NCBI GenBank assembly: GCA_947366895.1 | Contig: CANBBP010000003.1 | Span: forward strand, 62,001-126,000 | Direction: 5' to 3' | DNA length: 64,000 bases | Source of the DNA: an uncultured Clostridia bacterium | GTDB taxonomy: Bacteria > Bacillota > Clostridia > Christensenellales > UBA1242 | Part shown: positions 29,031 through 38,102 of the stretch, one piece after another | How positions within the stretch are numbered: the stretch's first letter is position 1 | Layout: each line of letters starts with the position of its first letter | Position numbers and translations under genes: made by a program | Notes under the pieces: model-generated | Told to the model about the DNA's origin: nothing | Seen by the model: only the letters and a program-made list of their open reading frames with translations | Database searches by the model: none

Positions 29031-29573
29031 ATGAAAAAGAAATTATTATTGCATAGTTGTTGTGGGCCATGCTCAACAAGTGTTATAGATAAATTAAAAA
29101 ATGATTATGATTTAACCATATTTTATTATAATCCAAACATATATCCACAGGAGGAATATATTAAAAGGTTAAATGAGCAAAAAAGATATTTATCATTAAG
29201 TGGTCAAGACATTAAAGTTATAGATGGAGAGTATCTTGATAATCAACTTTTTTATGATAGGTTTTTAGGATATGAAGATTGTGCTGAAGGTGGAGATAGA
29301 TGTAAAATTTGTATTTTTTTGCGTCTTAAGAAAACTGCAGAATTGGCTAAAAGTATGGGATATAGCCTATTTGCTTCCACTTTAAGTGTAAGTCCACATA
29401 AAAATGCAAACCTTATAAATGAATTTGGGTTAAAACTTCAAGATGAATATGATATTGAATATTTAGTATCAGATTTTAAAAAACAAGATGGTTATTTAAA
29501 TAGTATAAAACTATCAAAAAGTTATGGGCTTTATCGCCAAAATTATTGTGGGTGTAAATATTCTATTCACTAA
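29031..29573 (+). CDS. queH: Epoxyqueuosine reductase QueH
   Basis: 180 aa. Last step of queuosine synthesis in tRNA, replacing the unrelated QueG. The family cysteines are present: HSCCGPCS near the start, GGDRCKICIFLRL in the middle and YCGCKYS at the end, the ligands of its Fe-S cluster and metal site. FYYNPNIYPQEEYIKR is also typical. Probably translated leaderless. A QPTR-like transporter gene lies at 34921, but no other queuosine pathway gene is in the window. Confidence 0.92.
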   Translation: MKKKLLLHSCCGPCSTSVIDKLKNDYDLTIFYYNPNIYPQEEYIKRLNEQKRYLSLSGQDIKVIDGEYLDNQLFYDRFLGYEDCAEGGDRCKICIFLRLKKTAELAKSMGYSLFASTLSVSPHKNANLINEFGLKLQDEYDIEYLVSDFKKQDGYLNSIKLSKSYGLYRQNYCGCKYSIH

Positions 29574-29602
29574 AAATCTTCTTTATATTTAATATTAAAA
29601 AT

Positions 29603-29635
29603 AAAAAAAGAGATAAGTTTATTTTATCTCTTTTT
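29603..29635. terminator. Bidirectional terminator
   Basis: AAAAAGAGATAA / TTATCTCTTTTT perfect 12-bp stem between convergent queH (+) and the P-type ATPase gene (-). Confidence 0.88.
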
Positions 29636-29707
29636 GATTTTATTAAACTTAAAAATTAATAAAGTAAAAATATTTATATAAAATGCTCATAGCAATTAAT
29701 AAAAGTT

Positions 29708-32116
29708 TTAATTTTTTGGTTCTCTTTTAAATTTAAATAATTTTTTAGAAAAGTCGGTTTCAAAGAACTTTTCAAATAAAAATTTAAACAAAGCAAATAG
29801 TAAAGCAATAATTACCCATGCAACTATTAAGAAAATCCATGCATTTGCTTGGATAGGAGCATATTTCAAAAAACTTCCAGCAATTACAAAATGTTCAAAT
29901 AAATAAACAAGTAAGCAGGAAATTAAAGCTCCAAAACAAATAATTGAACGATATACATCAAGAGGTAAACATAATTGTAACATTATAAAGAAAGCACCTA
30001 TCGTTACTGTATAAGAAATTAATGTAGCTAAAACTTTGGTGTCAGTAATATGGGTTATAGAGCAGAAAATATAGCAGGCTAAGGCCCCTAAAAATAAAAC
30101 CAATGCACCCGGTAAAGCCTTTGAGGTAAGGTTTGCAATAAACGAACCTTTAATTCTATCTTCATTAGGCTGTAGTGTTAGGAAGAAAGAGGAAATGCCT
30201 ATAAAGAAAGTTTCCCATAACATTATATCGGTGTTTACAAGTGGATAATTATAACTTGGGGAAATAAGTGTAAATATTGTTAAGAACATAGCAAAAAATG
30301 TTTTAGTTAAAAATAATGCTGATGCTTTGGAGATATTATTAATTACCCTTCTACCTTCTGCTACAACTTTTGGCATAGTAGCAAAATTATTGTCTAACAT
30401 AACTAAACTGCTTGCACTTCTTGTAGCTTCACTTCCACTAGCCATAGCTATTGAACAATCGGCTTCTTTTAATGCTAAGATATCATTAACTCCGTCCCCA
30501 GTCATGGCAACTTTGTTACCTTCTTCCTTTAGGGCTTTAACAATTATGCATTTTTGCTCAGGCGTAACTCTACCAAAAACATTATATTTAATAGCACATT
30601 TAGCTACTTCCTTATCGGATAAACCCTCAAGACTTATGCATTTATGGGCATCAATAACTCCAACTTTTTTACTAATTGTGCTAACAGTATCAACATTATC
30701 GCCTGAAATAATTTTTATTTGAACATCGTTATTGTTAAACCATTCTATTGTGTCTCTTGCATCTGGGCGAATATTATCTTGAATAGTGATTATTGCAAGA
30801 GGAGAATTATTTATTTTAATTTCTTCATTCTTTATATTTGTTTTATTTTTAGCAAGTAAAAGTACTCTATAACCATCGCTTGTAAAATCTTTAATAGTAT
30901 TTTTTAATTCGTTATCTAGTTTTTTTGTAACAAACTCAGGGGCACCCAACATAAAAGTTCCAAGAGAATCTAAGGTCACAGCCGAAAATTTTCTTTGACT
31001 TGAAAATTCTATAATGTCGCTTGCTTTATAATCGTTAGCAACTCCAAAATAATTTTTAAGAGCTGTTTGAGTTTGATTTGTTGCTTTTATTGCATTAATG
31101 TAATTTTTTAAAATATTTTCTATATCTTCCTGATTAGAATTTATTGGAATAACATTAGATACTGTCATTGTACCATCAGTTAAAGTTCCAGTTTTATCAA
31201 GACATAATACATTTGAACGAGCAAGCATTTCTATACTATAAGCATCTTGAGCAAGGGTTTTTCTTCTAGCAAGTTTTAAAACACCAACCACTAGAGAAAC
31301 ACTAGTAAGAAGAAACATTCCTACAGGCATCATACCTATTATTGCACCTGAAGTGTAAGCAATGGCATTTTTAAAATCAGGAGAAACAAAGTCATAGTTT
31401 ATTGCATCTAAAAAGGTTAATATTCCAAGTGGAACAAGTATTATTCCTATTGTTTTAATAATGATATTAAGAGTTTTTAAAATCTCACTTTGATTGTTTT
31501 TAAATTCTCTTGCTTTTTTTACTAGTGATGAGGAATAAGTTGATAAGCCAACATTTACAGCTTGAGCCTTACATTTTCCACTAACAACAAAACTTCCACC
31601 TAAAAGAGTGTCACCTGCAAATTTTTTAACAGGCTTGCTTTCACCGGTAATTAAACTTTCATTTGTTTCAACACTACCTTCAAGTAAAACGCAGTCAGCA
31701 CAAATTTGATTTCCGCTTTCAAAAAATAAAATATCATCTTTAACCACTTTGTCAATATCCACCAAAGTTTCAGTAGAATTTCTAAGGGTTAAAATTTGAG
31801 TTTGGTTCATAATAGAAATTTTATCAACCATGCGTTTAGCACGTATCTCTTGAATAAGTCCTATAAGTAAGTTGGCTATAAAGATAAATATAAACGAGGC
31901 ATTTGCATAATTTTGTGTACTAATTAACAAAGCCGCCATAAAAAAACAAATAAAGTTAAACCATGTACAAATGTTGCCCACAAAAATTTGAGTGTATGTT
32001 TTAGAAGCTTTTGTTAAAGTTGTGTTTACTTGTCCATTTTTTGTGCGTTCGCTAACTTGTTCAGAGTTTAATCCGCTATTAAAATTTATTTCATCGTTTG
32101 CTATTAATTTTTCCAT
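29708..32116 (-). CDS. Cation-transporting P-type ATPase (CtpE-like)
   Basis: 802 aa. Actuator motif TGESKPV, phosphorylation site DKTGTLTDG, and hinge MTGDGVNDILALKEADCSIA. The membrane segment before the phosphorylation site, GMMPVGMFLLTSVSLVVGVLKLARRKTLAQ, and the N-terminus GLNSEQVSERTKNGQVN resemble the CtpE subfamily of calcium transporters rather than heavy-metal or Kdp pumps. No N-terminal metal-binding domain. The ion is inferred only from this resemblance. Confidence 0.85.
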   Translation of the reverse strand: MEKLIANDEINFNSGLNSEQVSERTKNGQVNTTLTKASKTYTQIFVGNICTWFNFICFFMAALLISTQNYANASFIFIFIANLLIGLIQEIRAKRMVDKISIMNQTQILTLRNSTETLVDIDKVVKDDILFFESGNQICADCVLLEGSVETNESLITGESKPVKKFAGDTLLGGSFVVSGKCKAQAVNVGLSTYSSSLVKKAREFKNNQSEILKTLNIIIKTIGIILVPLGILTFLDAINYDFVSPDFKNAIAYTSGAIIGMMPVGMFLLTSVSLVVGVLKLARRKTLAQDAYSIEMLARSNVLCLDKTGTLTDGTMTVSNVIPINSNQEDIENILKNYINAIKATNQTQTALKNYFGVANDYKASDIIEFSSQRKFSAVTLDSLGTFMLGAPEFVTKKLDNELKNTIKDFTSDGYRVLLLAKNKTNIKNEEIKINNSPLAIITIQDNIRPDARDTIEWFNNNDVQIKIISGDNVDTVSTISKKVGVIDAHKCISLEGLSDKEVAKCAIKYNVFGRVTPEQKCIIVKALKEEGNKVAMTGDGVNDILALKEADCSIAMASGSEATRSASSLVMLDNNFATMPKVVAEGRRVINNISKASALFLTKTFFAMFLTIFTLISPSYNYPLVNTDIMLWETFFIGISSFFLTLQPNEDRIKGSFIANLTSKALPGALVLFLGALACYIFCSITHITDTKVLATLISYTVTIGAFFIMLQLCLPLDVYRSIICFGALISCLLVYLFEHFVIAGSFLKYAPIQANAWIFLIVAWVIIALLFALFKFLFEKFFETDFSKKLFKFKREPKN

Positions 32117-32455
32117 AATATTAGTTTATCAAAATTATAAATAAAAAGCCAAATATTAGTTATATTTTTTTTAAAAAAAATGTTAATTTTTTAGTTATAT
32201 TCTTATTACTTTAAATTAATTATTTAAATCCTCATTGAATAAAAGTTTAAATTACAACTATTATTATAAAAATATAATTTTTTAGCATGATAAAAAATCA
32301 ATAAAAAATAAAATATCCACAAACTTCTCTCAATTTGTGGATACCTTTATATATGTATTTATTTTAGATTTTTTTCTTTGTTAATTAGTTAATATTCCAA
32401 AGTTTAATTAAAATCGAAATTATATATTTGTATTAAATGTGTGTTAAAAGTTTTT
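32117..32455. other. Gap with the TetR-gene terminator
   Basis: No ORF. The only clear element is the hairpin at 32314-32343. The rest is A/T-rich and should contain the P-type ATPase promoter, not resolved by eye. Confidence 0.4.
32314..32343 (-). terminator. Terminator hairpin after the TetR gene
   Basis: Arms TATCCACAAA and TTTGTGGATA form a perfect 10-bp stem; on the minus strand it is followed by TTTTATTTTTTATT. Each arm also resembles a DnaA box (one mismatch), so it could bind DnaA, though its position suggests termination. Confidence 0.7.
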
Positions 32456-33043
32456 TTAATTTAATTGTCTTAAAACACAGGCACATAAATCTTCAACAAA
32501 CATTTTAGAATCATCACTTTCATAATCATATTCACTGTCAACTTCATCACATAAACTGCAAATTATACCGTTATATGCAAAATTAATATTTGTCTCATTA
32601 ATTTCAAATAAAGTTCCTTCTTCTTTGCCTTTTTCACAAATTGCAGAAAAAAGTTCTAATATAACTTCTTTGCATTTATACAATAATTCTGTAATTGTAT
32701 CAGCATCTTCTTCTGTTAAAAATGGTGCATAATTATCTAAAAATGTCCATGGCATAACCATCCAGTAGTTTGCTTTCATGGTTATAATTACTGCTTTTAT
32801 AAATACCTTTAAACTTGCTCGAAAAGTTGTAATTCTAAAACCATTTGAGAAGAATTTCATCATTCTATTTAAATAAAAAATTATGCTGTTAAATACCATT
32901 TCATCTTTACTTACAAAGTACTCATAAATAGTACTTTTACCCATTCCACATCTCTTTGCAACTTCTGCAAGAGTAATAGATTTGTAGTCTACACGGTCGT
33001 TTAACATGCCAAGAACTTCTTCATAAATCATTTCTTTCTTCAT
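32456..33043 (-). CDS. TetR-family transcriptional regulator
   Basis: 195 aa. N-terminal helix-turn-helix YKSITLAEVAKRCGMGKSTIYEYFVSKDEMVF (positions about 18-50) is typical of TetR repressors; the rest is an all-helical ligand domain. AGGAG precedes ATG 33043. A palindrome straddles its own start point, suggesting autoregulation. Next-door genes are a P-type ATPase and pyruvate kinase; the target is unknown. Confidence 0.88.
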   Translation of the reverse strand: MKKEMIYEEVLGMLNDRVDYKSITLAEVAKRCGMGKSTIYEYFVSKDEMVFNSIIFYLNRMMKFFSNGFRITTFRASLKVFIKAVIITMKANYWMVMPWTFLDNYAPFLTEEDADTITELLYKCKEVILELFSAICEKGKEEGTLFEINETNINFAYNGIICSLCDEVDSEYDYESDDSKMFVEDLCACVLRQLN

Positions 33044-33059
33044 TTTGCAACTCCTACAA

Positions 33060-33077
33060 GACTTATAAGTCAGTATA
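33060..33077 (-). promoter_or_regulatory. TetR-gene promoter and operator palindrome
   Basis: A perfect 12-base palindrome GACTTATAAGTC (33060-33071) lies directly after a minus-strand -10 TATACT (33077-33072), where repressor binding would block the gene's own transcription. Confidence 0.5.
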
Positions 33078-33436
33078 ATTATTATATATTTTTTTAAATT
33101 TGTAAAACAAATTACAGCAAATTAGTACATTTTAAACCGTTTAAAAGGTTTTTTTAATATTAAAAAAAATATATTAAATAAAAACCGACCTATTGTTCAT
33201 TATTATGAATATAGTTTAATGTAGTGTTTTTTTATAAAACACATAGTATTAGAAAAATATATTTTCAAGCATTATATTATTTTTAATATAATATAAAAGA
33301 AGAAAAAATTTAAAAAACTAAAATTATTTAATTAATAAAGAAAATTAACCTTTACAAAAGTTGTAGAAAAATTAAATATAATAGTATAATGATTTTAATA
33401 ATTTAAATAAATTTGGTAGATAAATTTAATAATAAT
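33078..33436. other. Gap between the TetR gene and pyruvate kinase
   Basis: No ORF. A weak hairpin AAACC/GGTTT followed by T's lies near 33135-33156. Otherwise homopolymeric A/T sequence leading to the pyk promoter. Confidence 0.35.
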
Positions 33437-33445
33437 TGCTATAAT
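33437..33445 (+). promoter_or_regulatory. Extended -10 promoter of pyk
   Basis: TGCTATAAT, a perfect extended -10 element, 43 bases before ATG 33488. No good -35 at standard spacing. Confidence 0.5.
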
Positions 33446-33487
33446 ACTACTAGTTATTTTTAGTAAAAAAGGAAGGATTTACAAATA

Positions 33488-34900
33488 ATGAAAAAAGCAA
33501 AAATAGTTTGTACTATAGGACCTGCAACGGATACTTACAATGCTATAGTAAAATTATTAAAATGTGGAATGAATGTTGCTCGTCTTAACATGAGTCATGG
33601 AACTTTAGAAAGTCATCAAAAGACATTAAACAACATAAAAAAAGCTCGTAAAGATTTAAAAATGCCATGTGCAATAATGGTAGATACTTGCGGCCCAGAA
33701 TTAAGAATAGGAACTTTTGAAAGTGGTAAAGTTACCTTAGTTAAAGGTCAAACTTTTGTTTTTTCTACCATAGAAGTTAAGGGAACTATTAACGAAGTTT
33801 ATTGTGGTTATCCAGCTTTATTAGATAAATTAAAATCAGGTCAAAAATTATATGCTAATAATGGACTTTTAGAATTTACTATTAAAGGTGTTGAAAATGG
33901 TAAGATAATATGTAGGGTAGATGTAGGTGGTGACCTTAGTGACCATAAGAGTATATCTATACCTCGCTTTAGATTGCCTTTACCTTTTATTAGCGAAAAA
34001 GATGAAAAGAATATAGAATTTGCAGCAAAAAATGATGTTGAATTAATATCTGCTTCCTTTGTTAATCGCCCAGAAGATTTACAAGAAATGCGTGAATGCA
34101 TAAAAAAATATGGTGGAAGGCAAGAGATAATATCAAAAATAGAAAGTGCTGAAGGCATTAAGAATCTAGAAAGGATTATTGAATTAAGCGATGGTATTAT
34201 GGTAGCAAGAGGAGACATGGGAACAGAAGTACCTATTGAACATATACCTGCCATTCAAAAAGATATGATAACAAAAACTGTTCAAAGAGGAAAAAGTGTT
34301 ATCGTAGCAACTGAAATGTTAGAAAGCATGATATATAAAAGACGTCCTACTAGAGCAGAAACCACTGATGTAGCACAAGCCATTTATGATGGAACAAGTT
34401 CTACTATGTTATCAGGGGAAAGTGCTTCAGGTAAATATCCTTTTGAAGCAACTTCAACTATGTCTAGTATTATAACTGCAACGGAGAAAGTGGTTGATTA
34501 TACTCATATGCAATTGCCAGTTTTTAAAAGTTTACATAGAAACTTAGATGCAATATCTTATTCCGCCTGCGAGACAGCAAAAGCTGTTGGAGCAAAGGCT
34601 ATTGTTTGTTATACCGATAAAGGTAAAACAGCAAAAATGATTTCTCGTTTTTACCCAGAAGCAAAAATTATTGCTTTAACTCATAATGAATTTGTTTATA
34701 ATGGGCTTGCTCTTTGTTGGGGTGTAACTCCTGTTATAGTTAAAGAATTTAATAAGATTGAAGAGATGTTATTAAATGCTGAAAAAGTTGTAAAGGACTT
34801 GAATTTTGCTAAGTCAGGTGATAAAATTGTTGTTACATTAGGTATTCCTATCGCAGATAAAGGAACAACTAATGCTATAAAATTAACAGTATTAAATTAA
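33488..34900 (+). CDS. pyk: Pyruvate kinase
   Basis: Converts phosphoenolpyruvate and ADP to pyruvate and ATP in glycolysis. 470 aa, the short form without the extra C-terminal PEP-utiliser domain of Bacillus. Motifs: KIVCTIGPAT start, MNVARLNMSHG, SKIESAEGIKNL (catalytic Lys and Glu), GIMVARGDMGTEVP and TEMLESMIYKRRPTRAE. AAGGAAGG precedes ATG 33488. The transporter gene at 34921 follows after 20 bases. Confidence 0.96.
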   Translation: MKKAKIVCTIGPATDTYNAIVKLLKCGMNVARLNMSHGTLESHQKTLNNIKKARKDLKMPCAIMVDTCGPELRIGTFESGKVTLVKGQTFVFSTIEVKGTINEVYCGYPALLDKLKSGQKLYANNGLLEFTIKGVENGKIICRVDVGGDLSDHKSISIPRFRLPLPFISEKDEKNIEFAAKNDVELISASFVNRPEDLQEMRECIKKYGGRQEIISKIESAEGIKNLERIIELSDGIMVARGDMGTEVPIEHIPAIQKDMITKTVQRGKSVIVATEMLESMIYKRRPTRAETTDVAQAIYDGTSSTMLSGESASGKYPFEATSTMSSIITATEKVVDYTHMQLPVFKSLHRNLDAISYSACETAKAVGAKAIVCYTDKGKTAKMISRFYPEAKIIALTHNEFVYNGLALCWGVTPVIVKEFNKIEEMLLNAEKVVKDLNFAKSGDKIVVTLGIPIADKGTTNAIKLTVLN

Positions 34901-34920
34901 AAATAAAGGGTTATTATAAA

Positions 34921-35775
34921 ATGTTACATTGGGCTTCTTTAATTATATTTTTTGGTCTTTCAGTTCTAGCACTTTGGACAGCTAGTACCTTATTACAAAA
35001 AAATGGTATATATTTCTTTTGTATTGTAGCCAGTATAGTAGCCGGTTACTTTGCCAAAGTAGATTTATTTCAAAAAGTTTTTTCGGTGCAAATGGTTATT
35101 ATACCTGTAATTTTGTTGGCCTTGCTTATAACATATTTAAAATATGGTAAGTCTGAAAGCATAAGACTATTTATTATTGTTACTGTTTCACAGGTTGTAA
35201 TGTTTGTATTAAGATTTTTTGAATATGCATTCCTTGATATATTTAATGGTGTATATTACTATATGACTTGGAACTACTTAAGTAGTTTTGTGGGTACTAT
35301 GATAGCTTTTGCTTTATCTTGCGTAGCAGGTTATTTCTTTATTTCTTATGTTGATATGAAAAAAGTAACACAAATAATAAGAAATGCTATTTATTTGGTT
35401 ATTGTAAGTGCAATTGATAGTATAATATTTATTACAATTGCCTATTCAGGATACTTTGCATTTGTTGACATCTTTTTAACTTTACTTTTATATTTTGCTT
35501 TTGATCTTGTATTATGCATTTTATTAAGTTGTTATGAAATACTTGCTAATGGTAAGCAACAAGCACCAGAAGTAATATTAATAAATAAAAAACCTAAAGA
35601 AAAAAAGCAGGAAACAGCTAAAACAAGTTTAACCAAACAAGAGGAAAAAGATAGCAAAATATCAAGTTATTTTGATAAAAAACAAGATAATAAAACAACA
35701 TCTAATTCTCAAACTACTACAAAAAATAATTCAAAAAATGATAAAAAATCATCATTTTTACATAAAAAGAAATAA
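34921..35775 (+). CDS. VUT/QPTR-like membrane transporter with a charged C-terminal tail
   Basis: 284 aa. Six or seven hydrophobic helices up to residue about 210, then a Lys/Gln/Ser-rich disordered tail of 70 residues. The segment RNAIYLVIVSAIDSIIFITI AYSGYF resembles the RNNxSTxxSQxxDSxIFIxIAFxG block of queuosine-precursor transporters of the DUF165/VUT family, but the second conserved block is weak. The tail is not a family feature. Follows pyk by 20 bases, probably co-transcribed. Alternative: an unrelated membrane protein. Confidence 0.5.
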   Translation: MLHWASLIIFFGLSVLALWTASTLLQKNGIYFFCIVASIVAGYFAKVDLFQKVFSVQMVIIPVILLALLITYLKYGKSESIRLFIIVTVSQVVMFVLRFFEYAFLDIFNGVYYYMTWNYLSSFVGTMIAFALSCVAGYFFISYVDMKKVTQIIRNAIYLVIVSAIDSIIFITIAYSGYFAFVDIFLTLLLYFAFDLVLCILLSCYEILANGKQQAPEVILINKKPKEKKQETAKTSLTKQEEKDSKISSYFDKKQDNKTTSNSQTTTKNNSKNDKKSSFLHKKK

Positions 35776-35805
35776 ACAAAATTTATGTTTTATTTATTCT
35801 GATTA

Positions 35806-35834
35806 TTGACATAGTGTAAAATTATTTGTATTAT
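35806..35834 (+). promoter_or_regulatory. Strong sigma-A promoter upstream of tRNA-Val
   Basis: TTGACA (35806-35811), 17-base spacer, TATTAT (35829-35834). It would produce a leader of about 170 nt before tRNA-Val. A small hairpin AATACA/TGTATT followed by T's (about 35942-35963) lies in that leader. Confidence 0.65.
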
Positions 35835-35979
35835 ATTAATATACAAAAGATAATTTTACATATTTGCAATAAAGTAAAACTAAAAGAGCCGCAGTAAATT
35901 TATTTAAAATACGTAAGAACAATAAAAATACAAAAGGCGCTAATACACAAAAGATGTATTTTTAACAAAAGATAAAATT

Positions 35980-36001
35980 AGAGTAAGATTAATCTTACTC
36001 T
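35980..36001. repeat. Perfect 22-bp palindrome directly before tRNA-Val
   Basis: AGAGTAAGATTAATCTTACT followed by CT: both halves are exactly complementary. It ends 8 bases upstream of the tRNA 5' end. It has no T-run in the tRNA direction, so it is not a conventional terminator. It may be an operator or an RNA processing hairpin. Confidence 0.6.
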
Positions 36002-36009
36002 AAAAAAAT

Positions 36010-36085
36010 GGGCAATTAACTCAGTTGGTAGAGTGTCACTTTGACGTAGTGGAAGTCAGGGGTCCGAGTCCCTTATTGCCCACCA
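36010..36085 (+). tRNA. tRNA-Val (GAC)
   Basis: 76 nt, CCA encoded. Acceptor GGGCAAT/ATTGCCC pairs fully; anticodon stem TCACT/AGTGG with loop TTGACGT gives anticodon GAC (Val). D-arm ACTC/GAGT is good. The T-loop reads TCCGAGT instead of TTCGAAT and position 37 is G, both slightly unusual. Followed by a strong terminator. Confidence 0.9.
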
Positions 36086-36089
36086 ATAG

Positions 36090-36127
36090 ATGACTGATAA
36101 GACAACTATCTTATCGGTCATTTTTTT
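36090..36127 (+). terminator. Terminator of tRNA-Val
   Basis: ATGACTGATAAGA / TCTTATCGGTCAT 13-bp stem followed by seven T's, four bases past the CCA end. Confidence 0.92.
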
Positions 36128-36219
36128 ATGATTTGAAGAAAGTTTTGGAGTGTCTTAAGGTTTTTAATAAAATATTTTGTTTTGCTACAATGCTTGTATG
36201 ATAAAAGGTAAGTTGTTAG

Positions 36220-36567
36220 TTATACAATATTCTCACCCAAAATTATTTTAGGCATTGTTGTTAAACATCTATTCCAACGTTTATAAAATTTTTCTACACC
36301 AAGTTTAGATACTCTTGCATGAGATTCTTCATTTTCTAATACCCAATATAAAACATATATAACTTTACCAACATTTTTTGTAAGTCGAATAGGTAATTCT
36401 CCTTTTTTAACTGCATTAAAATCTTTTTGTCGGTGAGTACGTTTTATATAATGAACATCAATAACTCCATCTTGTTTCAAGTAAAATTCTGCAACTTCCT
36501 TCATTAGTTCTTCAATTTCATTAAGTTTGGTTAGTTTCGCTTCATATATACATATTTCATTAAACAT
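36220..36567 (-). CDS. Conserved small protein, possibly ferredoxin-fold (ABM-like)
   Basis: 115 aa. N-terminus ICIYEAKLTKLNEIEELMKEVAEF, then DGVIDVHYIKRTHRQ and a late VIYVLYWVLENEESHARVSKLGVEKFYKRW. The beta-alpha-beta rhythm with a late WVLENEESHARV strand-helix resembles antibiotic-biosynthesis-monooxygenase (dimeric alpha-beta barrel) proteins, but family residues are not decisive. AGAGGTG precedes ATG 36567. No operon partner. Confidence 0.6.
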   Translation of the reverse strand: MFNEICIYEAKLTKLNEIEELMKEVAEFYLKQDGVIDVHYIKRTHRQKDFNAVKKGELPIRLTKNVGKVIYVLYWVLENEESHARVSKLGVEKFYKRWNRCLTTMPKIILGENIV

Positions 36568-36923
36568 ATTGCACCTCTACAAATTAAAATTTTGTATTTT
36601 AACTATAACATAAAAGGCAAGCAATTTTCAAATTAATTACTTGCTGCATTTATCAATGTTGTACTTATTCTAAGTCATTGTGGCAACCATTTCATCTGCA
36701 TTTTTATTTATATTTTTGCCTATAATTAATAATAGATTTTAAAAATAATATTTAAAATGTAAAAAGAAATTTTAGAAATATTTTTTTTATTATTTAAAAA
36801 AATATCAAATTGTCTTTTATTTATATAAATAAATATTCATTAAAAAGTAATTTTAACAATGTTTTGCTTGATATTTTAGTATAAAGGGAATATTATTTTA
36901 ATAAGTTTATATGAATAAAAGAA
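36568..36923. other. Gap upstream of the DUF4180 gene
   Basis: No ORF. A loose inverted repeat AGCAAG...CTTGCT near 36617-36652 is the only structure seen. Confidence 0.3.
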
Positions 36924-37286
36924 ATGCAAATAAAAAGCATAATAAAAAATAATATTATTGTAGCACACCTTACCTCAAATGAAGTTATTATTAATGATTT
37001 ACAATCTGCTATGGATACGATAATGAACGTTGAATATCAAGCAAAAACAAAAAATATCGCAATATCAAAAGATCTTATTTCTAAAGACTTTTTTATATTA
37101 AGTAGTGGTCTTGCGGGTGAAATATTGCAAAAAATTGTTAATTATCATTTTCGTATAGCTATTTATGGTGACTATTCAAATTATAAAAGTAAACCATTAA
37201 AGGATTTCATTTATGAAAGTAATAAAGGGCAAGACATATTTTTTGTTGATAATTTAGAAATAGCTATTAATAAATTAACTGCATAA
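36924..37286 (+). CDS. DUF4180 domain protein
   Basis: 120 aa. The family pattern is clear: DLQSAMDTIMNVEYQAKTKNI, ISKDFFILSSGLAGEILQKI VNYHF, then the IAIYGDYSNYKSKPLKDFIY block ending ESNKGQDIFF. DUF4180 proteins are small cytosolic alpha/beta proteins of unknown function related to STAS-like folds. Single gene, no visible partner. Confidence 0.85.
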   Translation: MQIKSIIKNNIIVAHLTSNEVIINDLQSAMDTIMNVEYQAKTKNIAISKDLISKDFFILSSGLAGEILQKIVNYHFRIAIYGDYSNYKSKPLKDFIYESNKGQDIFFVDNLEIAINKLTA

Positions 37287-37392
37287 TAAACTTATTTAAA
37301 GTTTTAATAAATATATGTGTTTTTTTATAGTATTAACAAATTAAGTTTATTAGAATTTATTTAAATTTAATTTGAAAATTCAATAAATATTT

Positions 37393-37822
37393 TTAATGAT
37401 ACAACTTAATTTTAATCCATCTATGAAGTTCTGGAAGTTGTTGTTTTTCTATAAAATAATAAAGAATATCATCAACCTCTTGAACGTTTTGGGTATCATA
37501 ATAATATAAACTAGGTTTGTCTTTTTCATCAAATTTATAAACATAAATTATAAATTTTTTTCTTTTGGATTTTTGGATAAAAACTTAAATTTAATTTTAT
37601 GTGCTACATATATCTGACAAACCCCTTCAATATTAGGATAAACATTAACCATTAAGTCGCAGACAAAACGGGAATTGTTTTGATAGGCATCTTTAAGTTT
37701 ATTTAATTGTTTTTTTAAAAAATCATAATTTGGTAATGGTTTGCTTAAAATTTTATAATATTTTCATTTGATAAATCAAAATTGCCATGGTCAAATCTAT
37801 AATAATATTCATATTTTTCCAT
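37393..37822 (-). pseudogene. Hypothetical gene broken by two frameshifts
   Basis: Read on the minus strand from ATG 37822: MEKYEYYYRFDHGNFDLSNE continues to a stop after KF, but a one-base shift near 37745 restores ILSKPLPNYDFLKKQLNKLK ... YPNIEGVCQIYVAHKI, and a second shift in an A-run near 37560 restores KKFIIYVYKFDEKDKPSLYY ... LPELHRWIKIKLYH before TAA. Together about 142 residues. The three parts have ordinary protein composition, so this is a recently dead gene or two assembly errors in homopolymers. Family not recognised. Confidence 0.65.
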
Positions 37823-38102
37823 AATTTTACCTCGTTATAATTTAAATTTTAGTCTATTAATAATAGTTAAAAATTTCTATGGTTCTTTTTTAAAAAATAA
37901 TAACATATCTTTTTTAATTTTCCTATTTTAAAAAAACTAATTTTTAAAATCAATTTTAGTTTAGCTTTAATTATTATTAAAAATAAATAAGTAGTGTTTA
38001 TTGTTAATTAAATGTTTTATCAAACAGTTTTTTATTTATTTGATATATTTATAAAAGCTTAGTTAGTTTCTTTTTTATTTTATTATTAAATTATTTATAA
38101 AT

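Noticed and set aside
32314..32343. A second replication origin at the paired DnaA-box-like sequences
   Set aside because: The two sites are just the arms of a terminator-like hairpin, isolated and without an unwinding region.
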